From NCBI GenBank assembly GCA_004554085.1, contig SFNY01000014.1:1-39104 (forward strand): a stretch of DNA of 39,104 nt, written 5' to 3'. The stretch comes from Clostridiales bacterium. GTDB lineage: Bacteria > Bacillota > Clostridia > Christensenellales > Aristaeellaceae. Below, in pieces: positions 8,222 to 16,406 of this stretch. Below the pieces are notes generated by a model. The model worked only from the letters and a program-made list of their open reading frames with translations, searched no databases and was not told the origin of the DNA. Made by a program: the position numbers and the translations under genes. Each line of letters starts with the position of its first letter. The first letter of the stretch is position 1.

Positions 8222-9100
8222 TCAGGTGGTCGCCGCGTGCAGATAGATGCCCGCCAGCTTGTTCTCGTACACGTCGGCCACGCCCACGTTGCGGTAGCCG
8301 AACTTCCACGCGTCGCCGGTCTGGTTCTGCTCGGGGGTGATGACCTTCGGAGAGACGTGCTTCTGATACTGAATCACCGACGGCTTGTGGATCACCATGA
8401 AGTTGATGTTCCTGCCGGTGTCGGCATTCTTCACGTAGCCGCCCGCGGTCTGACCGGAGCTCGCGCCGTCGTACTGGGTGATGGCGGTATACATGCGGGA
8501 CTGGGGCACGCGTACCACGCCCTCGAAGCGCTCCAGCACGCGGGTGGACTTGGTCAGATCCAGATCCTCCATCAGACCCAGCAGGCTGGGCGTGATGAAC
8601 AGGTAGCGCTGGTCGGCGGGCACCTCGTTTTCATCCATGGCGTTGGTCGCCACGCGCAGGGCCGCCAGCACATCCGCACCGGCGCTGAGCTCGGCGGGCA
8701 CGGCGGCGCTGATGCCGGAGGTTCCGGCGTAGGTGGCCAGGCGGAACGCGTCCAGCTCCGGCACCACGCGGGTGCGGATGAACTCGGATGCCAAGCGCGC
8801 GAAGGCGAGACCGGCGGTCTCCTCGTTGTCCATGGTGTCCACGCAGAACAGGCGGGCGCGATCGAAGTTGCAGACCACGGTCTCGTTGGTCAGCGTCACC
8901 TCGCCGTCCACGTAGCCGTTCTTGCGGTCATAGCTGGCCAGGCCGTCCATGCTGATCTTGGGGATCACCAGCTCGTTGGCGTTCACGCCCTGCCGCGCAA
9001 GCTCCGGCGCGCCGTCCAGCACGGCGGTCAGGGAAGCGCCGGCGTACACCTCGTCCAGCAGGGGAATGTAAGACTGAAAGGTAGAAATGGTATTGGGCAT
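8222..9100 (-). CDS. Major capsid protein
   Basis: The 292-residue protein begins MPNTISTFQSYIPLLDEVY and contains VIPKISMDGLASYDR, NETVVCNFDRARLFCVD and LASEFIRTRVVPELDAFRLATYA. This matches the HK97-fold coat proteins of many clostridial phages that use a separate scaffold, with the long spine helix in the ASEFIRTRVVPELD part. A conserved P-domain segment (LFITPSLLGLMEDL) is visible near residues 155-170. The gene directly follows the scaffold gene and has a near-perfect AAGGAGGTAA site, fitting high expression. Confidence 0.85.
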   Translation of the reverse strand: MPNTISTFQSYIPLLDEVYAGASLTAVLDGAPELARQGVNANELVIPKISMDGLASYDRKNGYVDGEVTLTNETVVCNFDRARLFCVDTMDNEETAGLAFARLASEFIRTRVVPELDAFRLATYAGTSGISAAVPAELSAGADVLAALRVATNAMDENEVPADQRYLFITPSLLGLMEDLDLTKSTRVLERFEGVVRVPQSRMYTAITQYDGASSGQTAGGYVKNADTGRNINFMVIHKPSVIQYQKHVSPKVITPEQNQTGDAWKFGYRNVGVADVYENKLAGIYLHAATT

Positions 9101-9136
9101 CTGCGTTACCTCCTTTTATGTTCGCTCATTCTGTTT

Positions 9137-9691
9137 TCACTTGCCGATGGGCAGATCCATGGCGGCGCGCATCGCCGCCGTGCGGCTCCTGCCGCCGTCG
9201 ACGGCTGCAAAAGCGCCCATGTTCTCCGGCGCGGGGTTCTGGCTGACGAAGTAGCCCTTGTCGCGGGTCATCTCCTCGAAGATGGACGCGTCCGTCCTGC
9301 CGCGATTGCGCTTGTCCTTCAGCGCTGCGGCAAAGTCGTCCGCCACGGGCTCGCGCAGGCGTTCGCACACGAACTTGCGGCCCGCCAGCACCGCGTCCAG
9401 GCGCTCCATCAGCTCCGCGCGCTCGGCAGTCCTGCGCGCCTCCTCCGCACGCTTCAGCTCCGCCCACTTGTAGGCCTCGATTTCGCTGCGCAGCCGCTCC
9501 GCGTCTCCCGCGCTCTCCTCCAGTGCACGAATGGTCTCGCCCGCACGGGTCAGGCGCGCCGTCGCATCCTCCAGCTCGGCCCGCACGCGCTGTTGCTCAC
9601 GGGTGATATCCGCGCCGTTAAGGGCCATCACCTGATCAATCTGTTCCTTGGTCGCGCCTTCAAAGATTCGGTTCAGTTCCTCTCGCTTCAT
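9137..9691 (-). CDS. Capsid scaffolding protein
   Basis: The 184-residue product starts at MKREELNRIFEG (9691), preceded by GGAAAGGATGAGAGC; an in-frame upstream ATG at 9781 lacks a good site. It begins with a helix and then a long charged coiled coil (residues about 25-105, rich in E, R, A). The C-terminal part contains NPAPENMGAFAAV and GRSRTAAMRAAMDLP. This coiled coil with a short C-terminal capsid-binding tail is typical of phage minor structural GP20 / scaffold proteins, which act as an internal scaffold during prohead assembly. Its place between portal and capsid supports the call. Confidence 0.8.
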   Translation of the reverse strand: MKREELNRIFEGATKEQIDQVMALNGADITREQQRVRAELEDATARLTRAGETIRALEESAGDAERLRSEIEAYKWAELKRAEEARRTAERAELMERLDAVLAGRKFVCERLREPVADDFAAALKDKRNRGRTDASIFEEMTRDKGYFVSQNPAPENMGAFAAVDGGRSRTAAMRAAMDLPIGK

Positions 9692-9778
9692 GCTCTCATC
9701 CTTTCCGCTACGCTTTTTTACGTGGTCGCGCCCACACGCGCGCCGCTGATGCTCCCCCGCGGCCGGGTTTTTTGTATG

Positions 9779-9807
9779 CAAAAGCCGCGCTCACAGGGAA
9801 CACGGCT
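9779..9807 (-). terminator. Weak hairpin with short U-run between portal and scaffold genes
   Basis: On the minus strand AGCCGTGT (9807-9800) can pair with GCGCGGCT (9790-9783), two pairs being G-U, followed by TTTT. It lies in the 129-base gap between the portal stop and the scaffold start. It could be a partial terminator or processing site that sets the ratio of portal to capsid; the stem is modest. Confidence 0.3.
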
Positions 9808-9820
9808 CCGATACCGCCCT

Positions 9821-11185
9821 TCAGTTTCCGCCCCGGCCCTCCCGGATCGCGTCGACTGCCTGCCTGTTGTCCTTCAGGCTGCCGCCCAGCACCCACTGCC
9901 GCAGCTCCGCGCCGTCCAGCAGATCCTCGCCGTGGAGCGCCCGCAGCTGCTCGAAGGTCTGATCCGTGGATTCGATCAGGCTCATGTCCCAGTCGAAGCG
10001 CAGAGCGTACTGTCCGCGCGCCCCGGCGGGCGTGATCTCGAAGCGCTCCGCCAGCACGTCGATGGCGTAGGCCAGATCCTCCAGTGCGCGCTCCCACTCG
10101 TCCCGAATAGCGCGCACCACGCTGAAGGTGTCGTACTGCGCCGCGCGTACCTCGTCGCGGTTGGCGTAGTTCACATTCTGGCGCTCCGTCAGGATGCCCT
10201 GGGAGAGTCCGCAGGCGCGCTCCACGCGGCGCAGCAGCATCTGCTGGCGCGCATCCATGGCCTCGTAGCGAATCTCCGGCGCGTAGTACTGCCAGATGCC
10301 CCTTCCCTCCAGACTCATGCTGTCAAAGGGCACGAAGGGATCGTCGCTGTCCTGCACGGTTCTGCGCAGCCGGTCGATCTCCGCGCCGCCCTCCGCCTGC
10401 TGTGCGCCGCTTCCCCGCCACAGGCTGGAATCCAGGCCCAGCATCGGGCGGGTCAGCTTGTACTCCCGGCGATAGATGCGCCCGTGTTCCTCCAGCTCCG
10501 CGATGGCCTGCTCCGCGCCGTAGGTGATGGGCACGCCGTACAGCCTGCGCTCCCGGCGGTTGTCCCTGGGGCAGCGCAGGTAGGCAAACAGCAGGCGATC
10601 CGTGCCGGACACACCGATCTCCGGTGTGATCCCTGCCCAGCGCGCCACGCAGTCCAGCGGCAGCGCTGCGCCGTCGCTGCGGACGGCCCGGTAGGAAATG
10701 CGCTGATCGCCGCCGCAGCGCTCGTAGTCGGCCAGCAGCGAGCACTGCCGGCCCTGCACCTCGCCCACGTCGGCCAGCAGGGTTGCCGCCGCGATCCTGC
10801 TGCCGTCCATCTCCCGGACCGCGATGCGCGATTGATCGATCGCGCGGATGTGCAGCGCGCCGCCGTCGTAGGTGGGCAGCAGCAGCTTTCCGCCCTTGCC
10901 CAGCATCTGCGCGGTGATCCAGCCCGCGTCGTTGTGCCACAGCTCCGCAAGCAGCTCCCGGATCAGCAGCACGCGCGCGCCGGGCGCCTCCGGGCAATTG
11001 CAATCCTCCACCGCCAGCGCACTGTCGGCGAAGGCCAGCATCGCCAGCTTTCCGGCGATGATCGCCGTGATGTTCTCGCCCTCCCCGTCCTCGTAGCAGG
11101 CGACAAAGTCGTCCAGGGGCGCGCCGCAGTCCTGCACGCCCGCCGTCATGCGCCGCTGCAGCCACTCCTTCAGCCTCTCCCACAT
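9821..11185 (-). CDS. Portal protein (SPP1 gp6 type)
   Basis: The 454-residue protein fits the SPP1-like portal family: an N-terminal MWERLKEWLQRRM helix, a middle with YGVPITYGAEQAIAELEEHGRIYRREY, and a late GLSQGILTERQNVNYANRDEVRAAQYDTFSVV, the conserved region near the stem and crown. The portal forms the dodecameric ring through which DNA is packaged. The start has GGAGGAATGAATC upstream, 30 bases after the terminase stop. No separate minor head (SPP1 gp7-like) gene follows it, which is a departure from the usual order. Confidence 0.85.
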   Translation of the reverse strand: MWERLKEWLQRRMTAGVQDCGAPLDDFVACYEDGEGENITAIIAGKLAMLAFADSALAVEDCNCPEAPGARVLLIRELLAELWHNDAGWITAQMLGKGGKLLLPTYDGGALHIRAIDQSRIAVREMDGSRIAAATLLADVGEVQGRQCSLLADYERCGGDQRISYRAVRSDGAALPLDCVARWAGITPEIGVSGTDRLLFAYLRCPRDNRRERRLYGVPITYGAEQAIAELEEHGRIYRREYKLTRPMLGLDSSLWRGSGAQQAEGGAEIDRLRRTVQDSDDPFVPFDSMSLEGRGIWQYYAPEIRYEAMDARQQMLLRRVERACGLSQGILTERQNVNYANRDEVRAAQYDTFSVVRAIRDEWERALEDLAYAIDVLAERFEITPAGARGQYALRFDWDMSLIESTDQTFEQLRALHGEDLLDGAELRQWVLGGSLKDNRQAVDAIREGRGGN

Positions 11186-11215
11186 GATTCATTCCTCCAT
11201 TCTCGTCTCTCAGGC

Positions 11216-12490
11216 TCACGCGCCGCAGCGCAGCCAGATCCGGTTGGTCGCATAGCGCACCGCGTCGATGGCATGGTTGTTGCGGTCGGGATACGCCTCC
11301 ACAAAGCCGCCGTCCGCGCCGCGCTCATACTCGTACTCGGAGAACTCCCTCGCCGCCGCCGGACAGCGCCGGGGATCAATCACGATCTCCCGCAGCCCCT
11401 GCAGCCAGCGCATGCTGGCGCGCACGCTGCCCGGGCCCTTCGTCGCGGCCATGCAGCGCATGCCGTAGGAGCGCATGTCGCCGATGGACTTCATGTCCGC
11501 GCTGTCGGCGATCACCTCCTCGGCGGCGCTCAGCCCCTTCTTCTCACGCAGGTCGTTGAACACGTCCAGGTTGGATGTCTTCACCGTCCGGTACTCGTCG
11601 AAGATCCATAGCCTGCGCTGCGCCGCGTCGTATGCACAGCGCACGAAGTGCAGCGGATCGGGGAACCAGCCGAAGTCCATTCCCGAATACACCGCGCCGA
11701 AGCGATCGATCTGTTCCTGGGGGATGGCGCGCAGGCACAGGTTCTCAAACACGCCCCCGCCGCTGCCGGTGGCCTCGCCCATGTACATGTGGCGATAGGC
11801 ACGCCCATCCTCGGCCTTCAGAAGCTCCGCCTCGGCGAGGAACGCATCCCCCAGCCACGCCTCCGGCAGGTCCAGATAGCTGCTGCTGTGCACCAGCCTG
11901 CCCTCCCGGGGCAGCAGCGCCTCAGCATTCACCCAGCTCTGCGCGCCGGGCGGCGGATTGTAGCTGCAAAAGGTGATCCCCTGTTCGCCGCCCCGGAGCA
12001 CCGAAGCGCGCAGGCTTCGAATCGCATCCATGCCGCTGAATTCCGCCAGCTCCTCAAACCACAGATATTCAAAGTAGCCCTTCGCGAGCTTGATCGACTT
12101 CGACTTCCCAGGATTGTCCGCGCCGCGAAACAGGATGCGCTGCCCCGTGGGGATGCAGCGAATTTCCAGCGGCGTCAGGCGCAGCTCGAAGCAGTCCCGC
12201 AGGGCGAAGCGCTCGATGGCCCAGACCATCTGCTCGTACACCGACTCCCGCAGCGTCGCGGCCACGCGCCGGTAGATCATCGCGCTGGCATTGGGGTGCT
12301 TCAGCATGCCGAACAGGATGGCGGCGCTGATGAAGCTGGACTTGCCCGAGCCGCGCCCACCCCGAAGCCAGTACTCCCGGTGCCGTCTGGCGCGCACGTC
12401 CCGCCAGAGCCCGTGATACGCCGGGGCGATCACCTCCGAGGTGCGCACGATTCTCCGCTCCTTCGCAGCCGCCTCCCTTTCGTTTTCCAT
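11216..12490 (-). CDS. terL: Terminase large subunit
   Basis: The start at 12490 (MENEREAAAKERR) is chosen because a strong GAAAGGAGGGAGGAG site directly precedes it; the frame is open upstream but without such a site. The 424-residue protein has a Walker A-like GGRGSGKSS at residues 44-52 and a Walker B YLWFEEL at 142-148, then the coupling motif CSYNPP. The nuclease domain begins near YSGMDFGWFPDP, with acidic residues in VIADSADMKS and a final NHAIDAVRYA. This is the PBSX/phage terminase large subunit family (ATPase plus nuclease that cuts and packages DNA). No small terminase subunit is recognisable beside it. Confidence 0.92.
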   Translation of the reverse strand: MENEREAAAKERRIVRTSEVIAPAYHGLWRDVRARRHREYWLRGGRGSGKSSFISAAILFGMLKHPNASAMIYRRVAATLRESVYEQMVWAIERFALRDCFELRLTPLEIRCIPTGQRILFRGADNPGKSKSIKLAKGYFEYLWFEELAEFSGMDAIRSLRASVLRGGEQGITFCSYNPPPGAQSWVNAEALLPREGRLVHSSSYLDLPEAWLGDAFLAEAELLKAEDGRAYRHMYMGEATGSGGGVFENLCLRAIPQEQIDRFGAVYSGMDFGWFPDPLHFVRCAYDAAQRRLWIFDEYRTVKTSNLDVFNDLREKKGLSAAEEVIADSADMKSIGDMRSYGMRCMAATKGPGSVRASMRWLQGLREIVIDPRRCPAAAREFSEYEYERGADGGFVEAYPDRNNHAIDAVRYATNRIWLRCGA

Positions 12491-12548
12491 CTCCTCCCTC
12501 CTTTCAACGCAGCCCCATCCATGGCCGCAGGTGAACTGGCATGTGAAA

Positions 12549-12574
12549 GGGGCGGAGGATCGTTTCTCCGCCCC
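12549..12574. terminator. Nine-base-pair GC-rich hairpin between regulator and terminase genes
   Basis: GGGGCGGAG (12549-12557) and CTCCGCCCC (12566-12574) are perfect inverted repeats with an eight-base loop. On the minus strand the stem is followed by TTTC. It lies in the 157-base gap downstream of the sigma-like gene and upstream of terL. It may attenuate transcription after the regulator gene, protect the mRNA, or be a packaging-related site. Confidence 0.5.
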
Positions 12575-12647
12575 GATTCGCATCGGATGCTGTCATACTA
12601 CCACGTCCGGGCGCGCAGAAACGCGCGTCCTTTCCGAAAACCTGCGC

Positions 12648-13127
12648 TCAGGCGCTCTCCCCCTTCTCCATCCGCGCGCCGATCCAGTCCACGGCCTGCG
12701 TCTCGATCCGTCGCACGTGCCCCTCGTCGTAGTTCAGGCGCAGCGCGATGCTCCGCCATGGATGGCGGTCGGCATAGCGCAGCACGATCACCCGCTCCTG
12801 CACCGGCGGCAGGCGGCGCACCAGCCCCTCCACCTCATTGCGCAGTCGCAGCCGCTCCGCGATCTCGCCGTCGATGCGCAGCGACTGCTCCGCGTACATC
12901 TTTGACCGCTGTATCGCCGCCTCCACAACGTCGCCCAGGTCGTGCGCCCTGCCGCCGCGCGGCAGTCCGTCCAGACTCCGCCCCCTAAGCGTGCAGCGCG
13001 CGTCCTCGGCCCACTGCCGCAGCGCATCGCGCTCCCGTTCCAGCCGCCGGATGTCCTCCATCGTGCCGCCCCAGCGCTGCAACAGCGACCGCGTCTCGCC
13101 GCGCCGGTTCATCCTCGCTTCCGCCAT
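12648..13127 (-). CDS. Phage sigma-region-4-like regulator (ArpU/RinA-type)
   Basis: The 159-residue product starts at MAEARMNRRG (13127), preceded by GGGAGGTGGAG. The N-terminal two thirds are charged helices; the C-terminal part LPPVQERVIVLRYADRHPWRSIALRLNYDEGHVRRI is a clear sigma-70 region 4-like helix-turn-helix. Small proteins of this type lie just upstream of terminase genes in Firmicutes phages and act as late-gene activators. It is the first gene after the promoter at 13192-13220, so it may regulate the structural operon it belongs to. A small terminase role is an alternative, since that gene is otherwise missing here. Confidence 0.7.
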   Translation of the reverse strand: MAEARMNRRGETRSLLQRWGGTMEDIRRLERERDALRQWAEDARCTLRGRSLDGLPRGGRAHDLGDVVEAAIQRSKMYAEQSLRIDGEIAERLRLRNEVEGLVRRLPPVQERVIVLRYADRHPWRSIALRLNYDEGHVRRIETQAVDWIGARMEKGESA

Positions 13128-13177
13128 ATGCTCCACCTCCCGGGCCCACATTCCTCCGCGCCGCGCAGAGCGCACGG

Positions 13178-13206
13178 CGGCGGTGCTACCGATCATAGCA
13201 CCGCCG
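13178..13206. promoter_or_regulatory. Palindromic operator over the -10 box
   Basis: CGGCGGTGCTA (13178-13188) and TAGCACCGCCG (13196-13206) are perfect 11-base inverted repeats around a seven-base centre. They cover the -10 box and probable start site of the phage promoter. There is no T-run on either side, so a terminator is unlikely. A dimeric repressor binding here would block the promoter; the repressor is not identified. Confidence 0.6.
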
Positions 13207-13220
13207 TCCCCGCCCGTCAA
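13192..13220 (-). promoter_or_regulatory. Sigma-A promoter of the phage structural operon
   Basis: On the minus strand TTGACG (13220-13215), a 17-base spacer and TATGAT (13197-13192) form a near-consensus promoter. The predicted start is near 13185, about 58 bases before the ATG of the sigma-like gene. No other promoter of this quality was noticed inside the phage gene cluster. Confidence 0.75.
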
Positions 13221-13290
13221 TCCGAGTTTTCTGCACTTCCGTGCTTTTCCAACCCGGCTTCAGAAAAAAATTTCGGGAGATCGGAAAAAA

Positions 13291-14646
13291 TCACGCCGTC
13301 CCCTGCACCGGCGGCAGATGCAGACGAAAGATCGTTCCCACCCCCGGTGCGCTCTCCACGTCCACGCGCCAGCCGTGCGCATCCGCGATCCACTTCACGA
13401 TGGACAATCCCAGCCCAGTGCCGCTGCGGTCGCGCGCGCCGTCCACGCGGTAGAACCTTTCAAAGATATGCGGCAGATGCTCCGGCGCGATGCCGATTCC
13501 GTCGTCGCACAGCTCGATCTGGGTTCCATCTTCCGTCCGACCGGCCGCACAGGAGATCCGTCCGCCCTTTCTTCCATAGCGAATCGCATTTTTCACAAGA
13601 TTCAGAAACAGCTGCGTCGCCAGGCTCTCATCCGCAACAATCTCCAATCCCTCGGGGAGCTTCCAGTCCAAGCGCATCTCCCGCGCCTGCAATTCCTCCG
13701 CGAGCGCCGTCCGGATTCCGTCCAGAATTCCCTCCAGCGGGATGGAGATGCGCTTCACAGCCAGTCGCCCCTCCTGACCGCACGCGAGCATCAGCAGCTG
13801 ATCGATCATGTGCCGCATGCGCCAGCACTCCCCGATCAGCGTATCCAGCGCCTCGCACTGCTCCCTGCCGAGTCCCTCCTGGGCGCGCAGGTTCTCCGCA
13901 TAGGCGAGGATCACGGCGACCGGAGTCCGCAGTTCATGGGATGCGTCCGATGCAAAGCGCCGCTCCCTGCGGAACGCCTCCTCCAGCGACGATAGCATGT
14001 CGTTGAGCGTCGTGGTCAGCTCCCCCAGCTCGTCCCGCGACCCCGCCTCGGGCACGCGCAGAGACAGATCGCTCCGGCTGATTTCCTTTGCGCAGAGGAT
14101 CACCCTCCGCAGCGGCCGCAGCTCGCGCCGGGCGATCCACGCACCTCCGAGCACCGCGACCAGCACCATCGCGGCAAAGCCGCACAGGAGCAGCGTGCGT
14201 AGCACATCCATCAGGCAATCCTTGTCCGCAAAGGATGCGGCCACGCGCACGCGCACCGGATAACCACCCCTGGCCAGCGCAGCCGCATCCAGCAGCAGCC
14301 AACGCCCTCCGTCGGGCAGCTCCGTAAACCGGCTCTCCCGAAAGGGCGTCTGGTCAAACAGGGAAAGCGCGTCGCCATGCGCGACCAACTCGCGCCCATC
14401 CTCCCCCGCAATGCGGTACAGCACATCCGCGTCCAGCGGGGTCTCATCCTCATAGATCAGCGCACCGTCTTCAAATTCCGTCTGGGCGACTGCCTGCGCC
14501 ACAGCCAGCTCCAGCTTGTCGCGCAGCATGCGGTCGATCTCAGCGTCTGTGGCCAGATACAGAGCTGCGCAGAAGGCAAACAGCAGGATGCCCGTGCACA
14601 GCTCATACCAGAGCGTCATGCGCGTATGCAGCTTCATTGCGCGCAT
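13291..14646 (-). CDS. Sensor histidine kinase (HAMP-HisKA-HATPase)
   Basis: The 451-residue membrane kinase has a first membrane helix (about 13-33), an extracellular sensor region (34-148), a second helix (about 150-171), a HAMP linker, and the H-box FASDASHELRTP with phosphoacceptor His 237. The catalytic domain has the N-box NLVKNAIRYG (Asn 353), DDGIGIAPEHL (from 381) and GTGLGL (409-414). It overlaps the response regulator stop by 13 bases. The ATG at 14646 is preferred because GGAGG lies seven bases upstream; an ATG at 14637 overlapping as ATGA is the alternative. The sensor region has no recognisable ligand domain, so the signal is unknown. Confidence 0.92.
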   Translation of the reverse strand: MRAMKLHTRMTLWYELCTGILLFAFCAALYLATDAEIDRMLRDKLELAVAQAVAQTEFEDGALIYEDETPLDADVLYRIAGEDGRELVAHGDALSLFDQTPFRESRFTELPDGGRWLLLDAAALARGGYPVRVRVAASFADKDCLMDVLRTLLLCGFAAMVLVAVLGGAWIARRELRPLRRVILCAKEISRSDLSLRVPEAGSRDELGELTTTLNDMLSSLEEAFRRERRFASDASHELRTPVAVILAYAENLRAQEGLGREQCEALDTLIGECWRMRHMIDQLLMLACGQEGRLAVKRISIPLEGILDGIRTALAEELQAREMRLDWKLPEGLEIVADESLATQLFLNLVKNAIRYGRKGGRISCAAGRTEDGTQIELCDDGIGIAPEHLPHIFERFYRVDGARDRSGTGLGLSIVKWIADAHGWRVDVESAPGVGTIFRLHLPPVQGTA

Positions 14647-15323
14647 CTTTCGTCCTCCTCCCGCAGCACATAGCCGAAGCCCCGCACCGTGTGCAGATAC
14701 TTCACATCCCGGCCCCTGTCGATCTTGTTGCGCAGATAGCCGATGTACGCGTCCACCAGATTCGTCTCAAAACTGCTGCCGTAATCCCAGACGTGGCTGT
14801 AAATCTGATCCCGCGTGAGCACCTGTCCCGCATTGCGCATCAGGTATTCCAGCAGCGCATACTCCTTGGCGGTCAGCGAAATCTGCCGCTCGCCGCAGTT
14901 CACGCTGTGGCGCACGGTGTCCATCTGCAATTCCCCCACCGCCAGCACCGGCGACCGACCCTGCACGCTCTTGCGGAGCAGCGCGCGCAGCCGCGCGGAC
15001 AGCTCCTGAAAGGCAAAGGGCTTGGTCAGATAATCGTCCGCGCCCAGATCCAGGCCGGCCACGCGATCCTCAACGGTGTCCCTTGCGGTCAGCATCAGCA
15101 CGCCGCCTCCGAAGCCGTCCGCGCGCAGGCTCCGCAGCAGTGCAAAGCCATCCATCCCCGGCAGCATCACGTCCAGCACCATGGCGTCGTACTCCGCCGC
15201 GCGGGCGTACTCCAGTGCCGCGATGCCGTCGCCGTAGCTGTCCACGGCGTAGCCCTCTTCCTTGATGCGCTTGTTGAGAACCTTCCGCAGCGCCGCGTCA
15301 TCCTCCACGATCAATATGCGCAT
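14634..15323 (-). CDS. OmpR/PhoB-family response regulator
   Basis: The 229-residue protein starts at MRILIVEDDAALR (15323); the codons just upstream code the GAAGGGGG ribosome binding site, so the longer reading is not used. The receiver domain has the acidic pair Asp 8/Asp 9, phosphoacceptor Asp 51 in MVLDVMLPGMDG, Thr 79 and Lys 101. The C-terminal winged helix (about 130-225) has TAKEYALLEYLMRNAG and the typical VRGFGYVLR ending. It is co-transcribed with the kinase. The nested palindromes upstream (15365-15414) may be its own binding site, giving control of itself and of the divergent glycosidase gene. Confidence 0.93.
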   Translation of the reverse strand: MRILIVEDDAALRKVLNKRIKEEGYAVDSYGDGIAALEYARAAEYDAMVLDVMLPGMDGFALLRSLRADGFGGGVLMLTARDTVEDRVAGLDLGADDYLTKPFAFQELSARLRALLRKSVQGRSPVLAVGELQMDTVRHSVNCGERQISLTAKEYALLEYLMRNAGQVLTRDQIYSHVWDYGSSFETNLVDAYIGYLRNKIDRGRDVKYLHTVRGFGYVLREEDERCAQ

Positions 15324-15352
15324 GTGTGCACCCCCTTCCATCCATGCGCACC

Positions 15353-15358
15353 ATTATA
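15353..15358 (-). promoter_or_regulatory. -10 box of the two-component operon promoter
   Basis: TATAAT on the minus strand at 15358-15353, 30 bases before the response regulator ATG. There is no good -35 box at the right distance; the expected place lies among palindromes, which fits an activator-dependent or autoregulated promoter. Confidence 0.6.
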
Positions 15359-15364
15359 GCATGC

Positions 15365-15414
15365 AATTCTAAGATTCGGATGAAATTTCTGCATTTCATG
15401 TTCCTCTTAGAATT
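15365..15414. promoter_or_regulatory. Nested palindromic operator between divergent genes
   Basis: AATTCTAAGA (15365-15374) and TCTTAGAATT (15405-15414) are perfect ten-base inverted repeats 30 bases apart. Inside them lies a second dyad, ATGAAA and TTTCAT. Each outer arm contains TAGAAT reading outward, which could serve as a -10 box in each direction. The site lies between the response regulator and the glycosidase lipoprotein genes, so one regulator could control both. Confidence 0.55.
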
Positions 15415-15482
15415 CTGTGCTATCGTTCACACGTCCGGAACCCTCTTCCGGCAAAGCTGTTTGACAAAGTGAGGATAGAATT

Positions 15483-16391
15483 ATGCACAAACACATTCTG
15501 CGCGCGCTCCCGCTCCTTGCAGCGCTCGCGCTTCTTGCGACCACGGGCTGCTCCCGCAAGGCCGAACCTGAGCCGTCCGCCGCGCCGTCCATCCAGCCCA
15601 CCGCTACGGTCGCCGCACCCATCGCCGAAACCGAAAGCGCAACAAGCTGGGCCCCGGTCTGCTTTGCGGGGCCCTTCGATTACAGCTACCAGGACGCGTG
15701 CCGCGCCGTTGCCATCCGACGCTTCGAGCAGAACGGCATCGTCTACTTCGTCGCGGACGTGCAGCTCTCCACGGCCGATGGCTTCCGCACACAGATCGCC
15801 GATTCGGGCACAGCGACGCTCACGGAGCTGGTCTCCGACTGCGACGCGGTGCTTGCGATCAACGCCGACGACTATGGCGTGCACAAGTACGGCACGATCA
15901 TCCACAACGGCACGCTTCTGCGAGCCCATGAGACGACGCGCAGCATGCTCATCGTGGATGCCAACGGCGACCTCCACGTCCGCGTGGACCGCAGCGGCGA
16001 GGATCCGCAGGCACTCGGGGAGGAGCTTCTGGCCCAGGGCGTGCGCCAGAGCTTCGAGTTCGGCCCGGAGCTGGTGCGCGACGGTCAGCCTATGGCCTTT
16101 CCCTCCGACTTTGATCTGATCTCCACCTCGCCGTCGCGCCGGGAGCCGCGCACCGCCATCGGACAGATCGGAGAACTGCACTACGCCATCGTGGTCGCCG
16201 ACGGACGGCAGGAGGACTACTCCATCGGCATGACGCTGCCGGAGCTTCAGCAGATCTTCGTCGCACTGGGCGCGCAGACGGCCATGAACCTGGACGGCGG
16301 CGGCTCCAGCGAGCTGTGGTTCCGGGGGCAGATCCTCAACTCCCCCTGCAACGGCGCGGAGCACAGTCTGTCGGACGTCCTGTATTTCTGA
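15483..16391 (+). CDS. Phosphodiester glycosidase-family lipoprotein
   Basis: The 302-residue protein has a lipoprotein signal peptide with lipobox LATTGC, lipidated Cys near residue 23, then a Pro/Ala/Thr-rich linker. The remainder matches the NAGPA-type phosphodiester glycosidase domain: AVLAINADDYGVHKYG, RTAIGQIGELHYAIVVADG and the hallmark NLDGGGSSELWF near the C terminus. Family members cleave GlcNAc-1-phosphodiester or related bonds and, in bacteria, act on cell-surface glycans; the substrate here is unknown. GAGGAT precedes the ATG. It is divergent from a two-component system with a shared palindromic region, and followed by a small DUF3021-like gene. Confidence 0.87.
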   Translation: MHKHILRALPLLAALALLATTGCSRKAEPEPSAAPSIQPTATVAAPIAETESATSWAPVCFAGPFDYSYQDACRAVAIRRFEQNGIVYFVADVQLSTADGFRTQIADSGTATLTELVSDCDAVLAINADDYGVHKYGTIIHNGTLLRAHETTRSMLIVDANGDLHVRVDRSGEDPQALGEELLAQGVRQSFEFGPELVRDGQPMAFPSDFDLISTSPSRREPRTAIGQIGELHYAIVVADGRQEDYSIGMTLPELQQIFVALGAQTAMNLDGGGSSELWFRGQILNSPCNGAEHSLSDVLYF

Positions 16392-16406
16392 TGGGAGGAA
16401 CGCAAT

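Noticed and set aside
8096..11611. Very long plus-strand ORF of 1,171 codons
   Set aside because: It lies fully antisense to the portal, scaffold, capsid and terminase genes, has low-complexity His/Arg/Ala-rich translation and no start site. It is a high-GC shadow frame.
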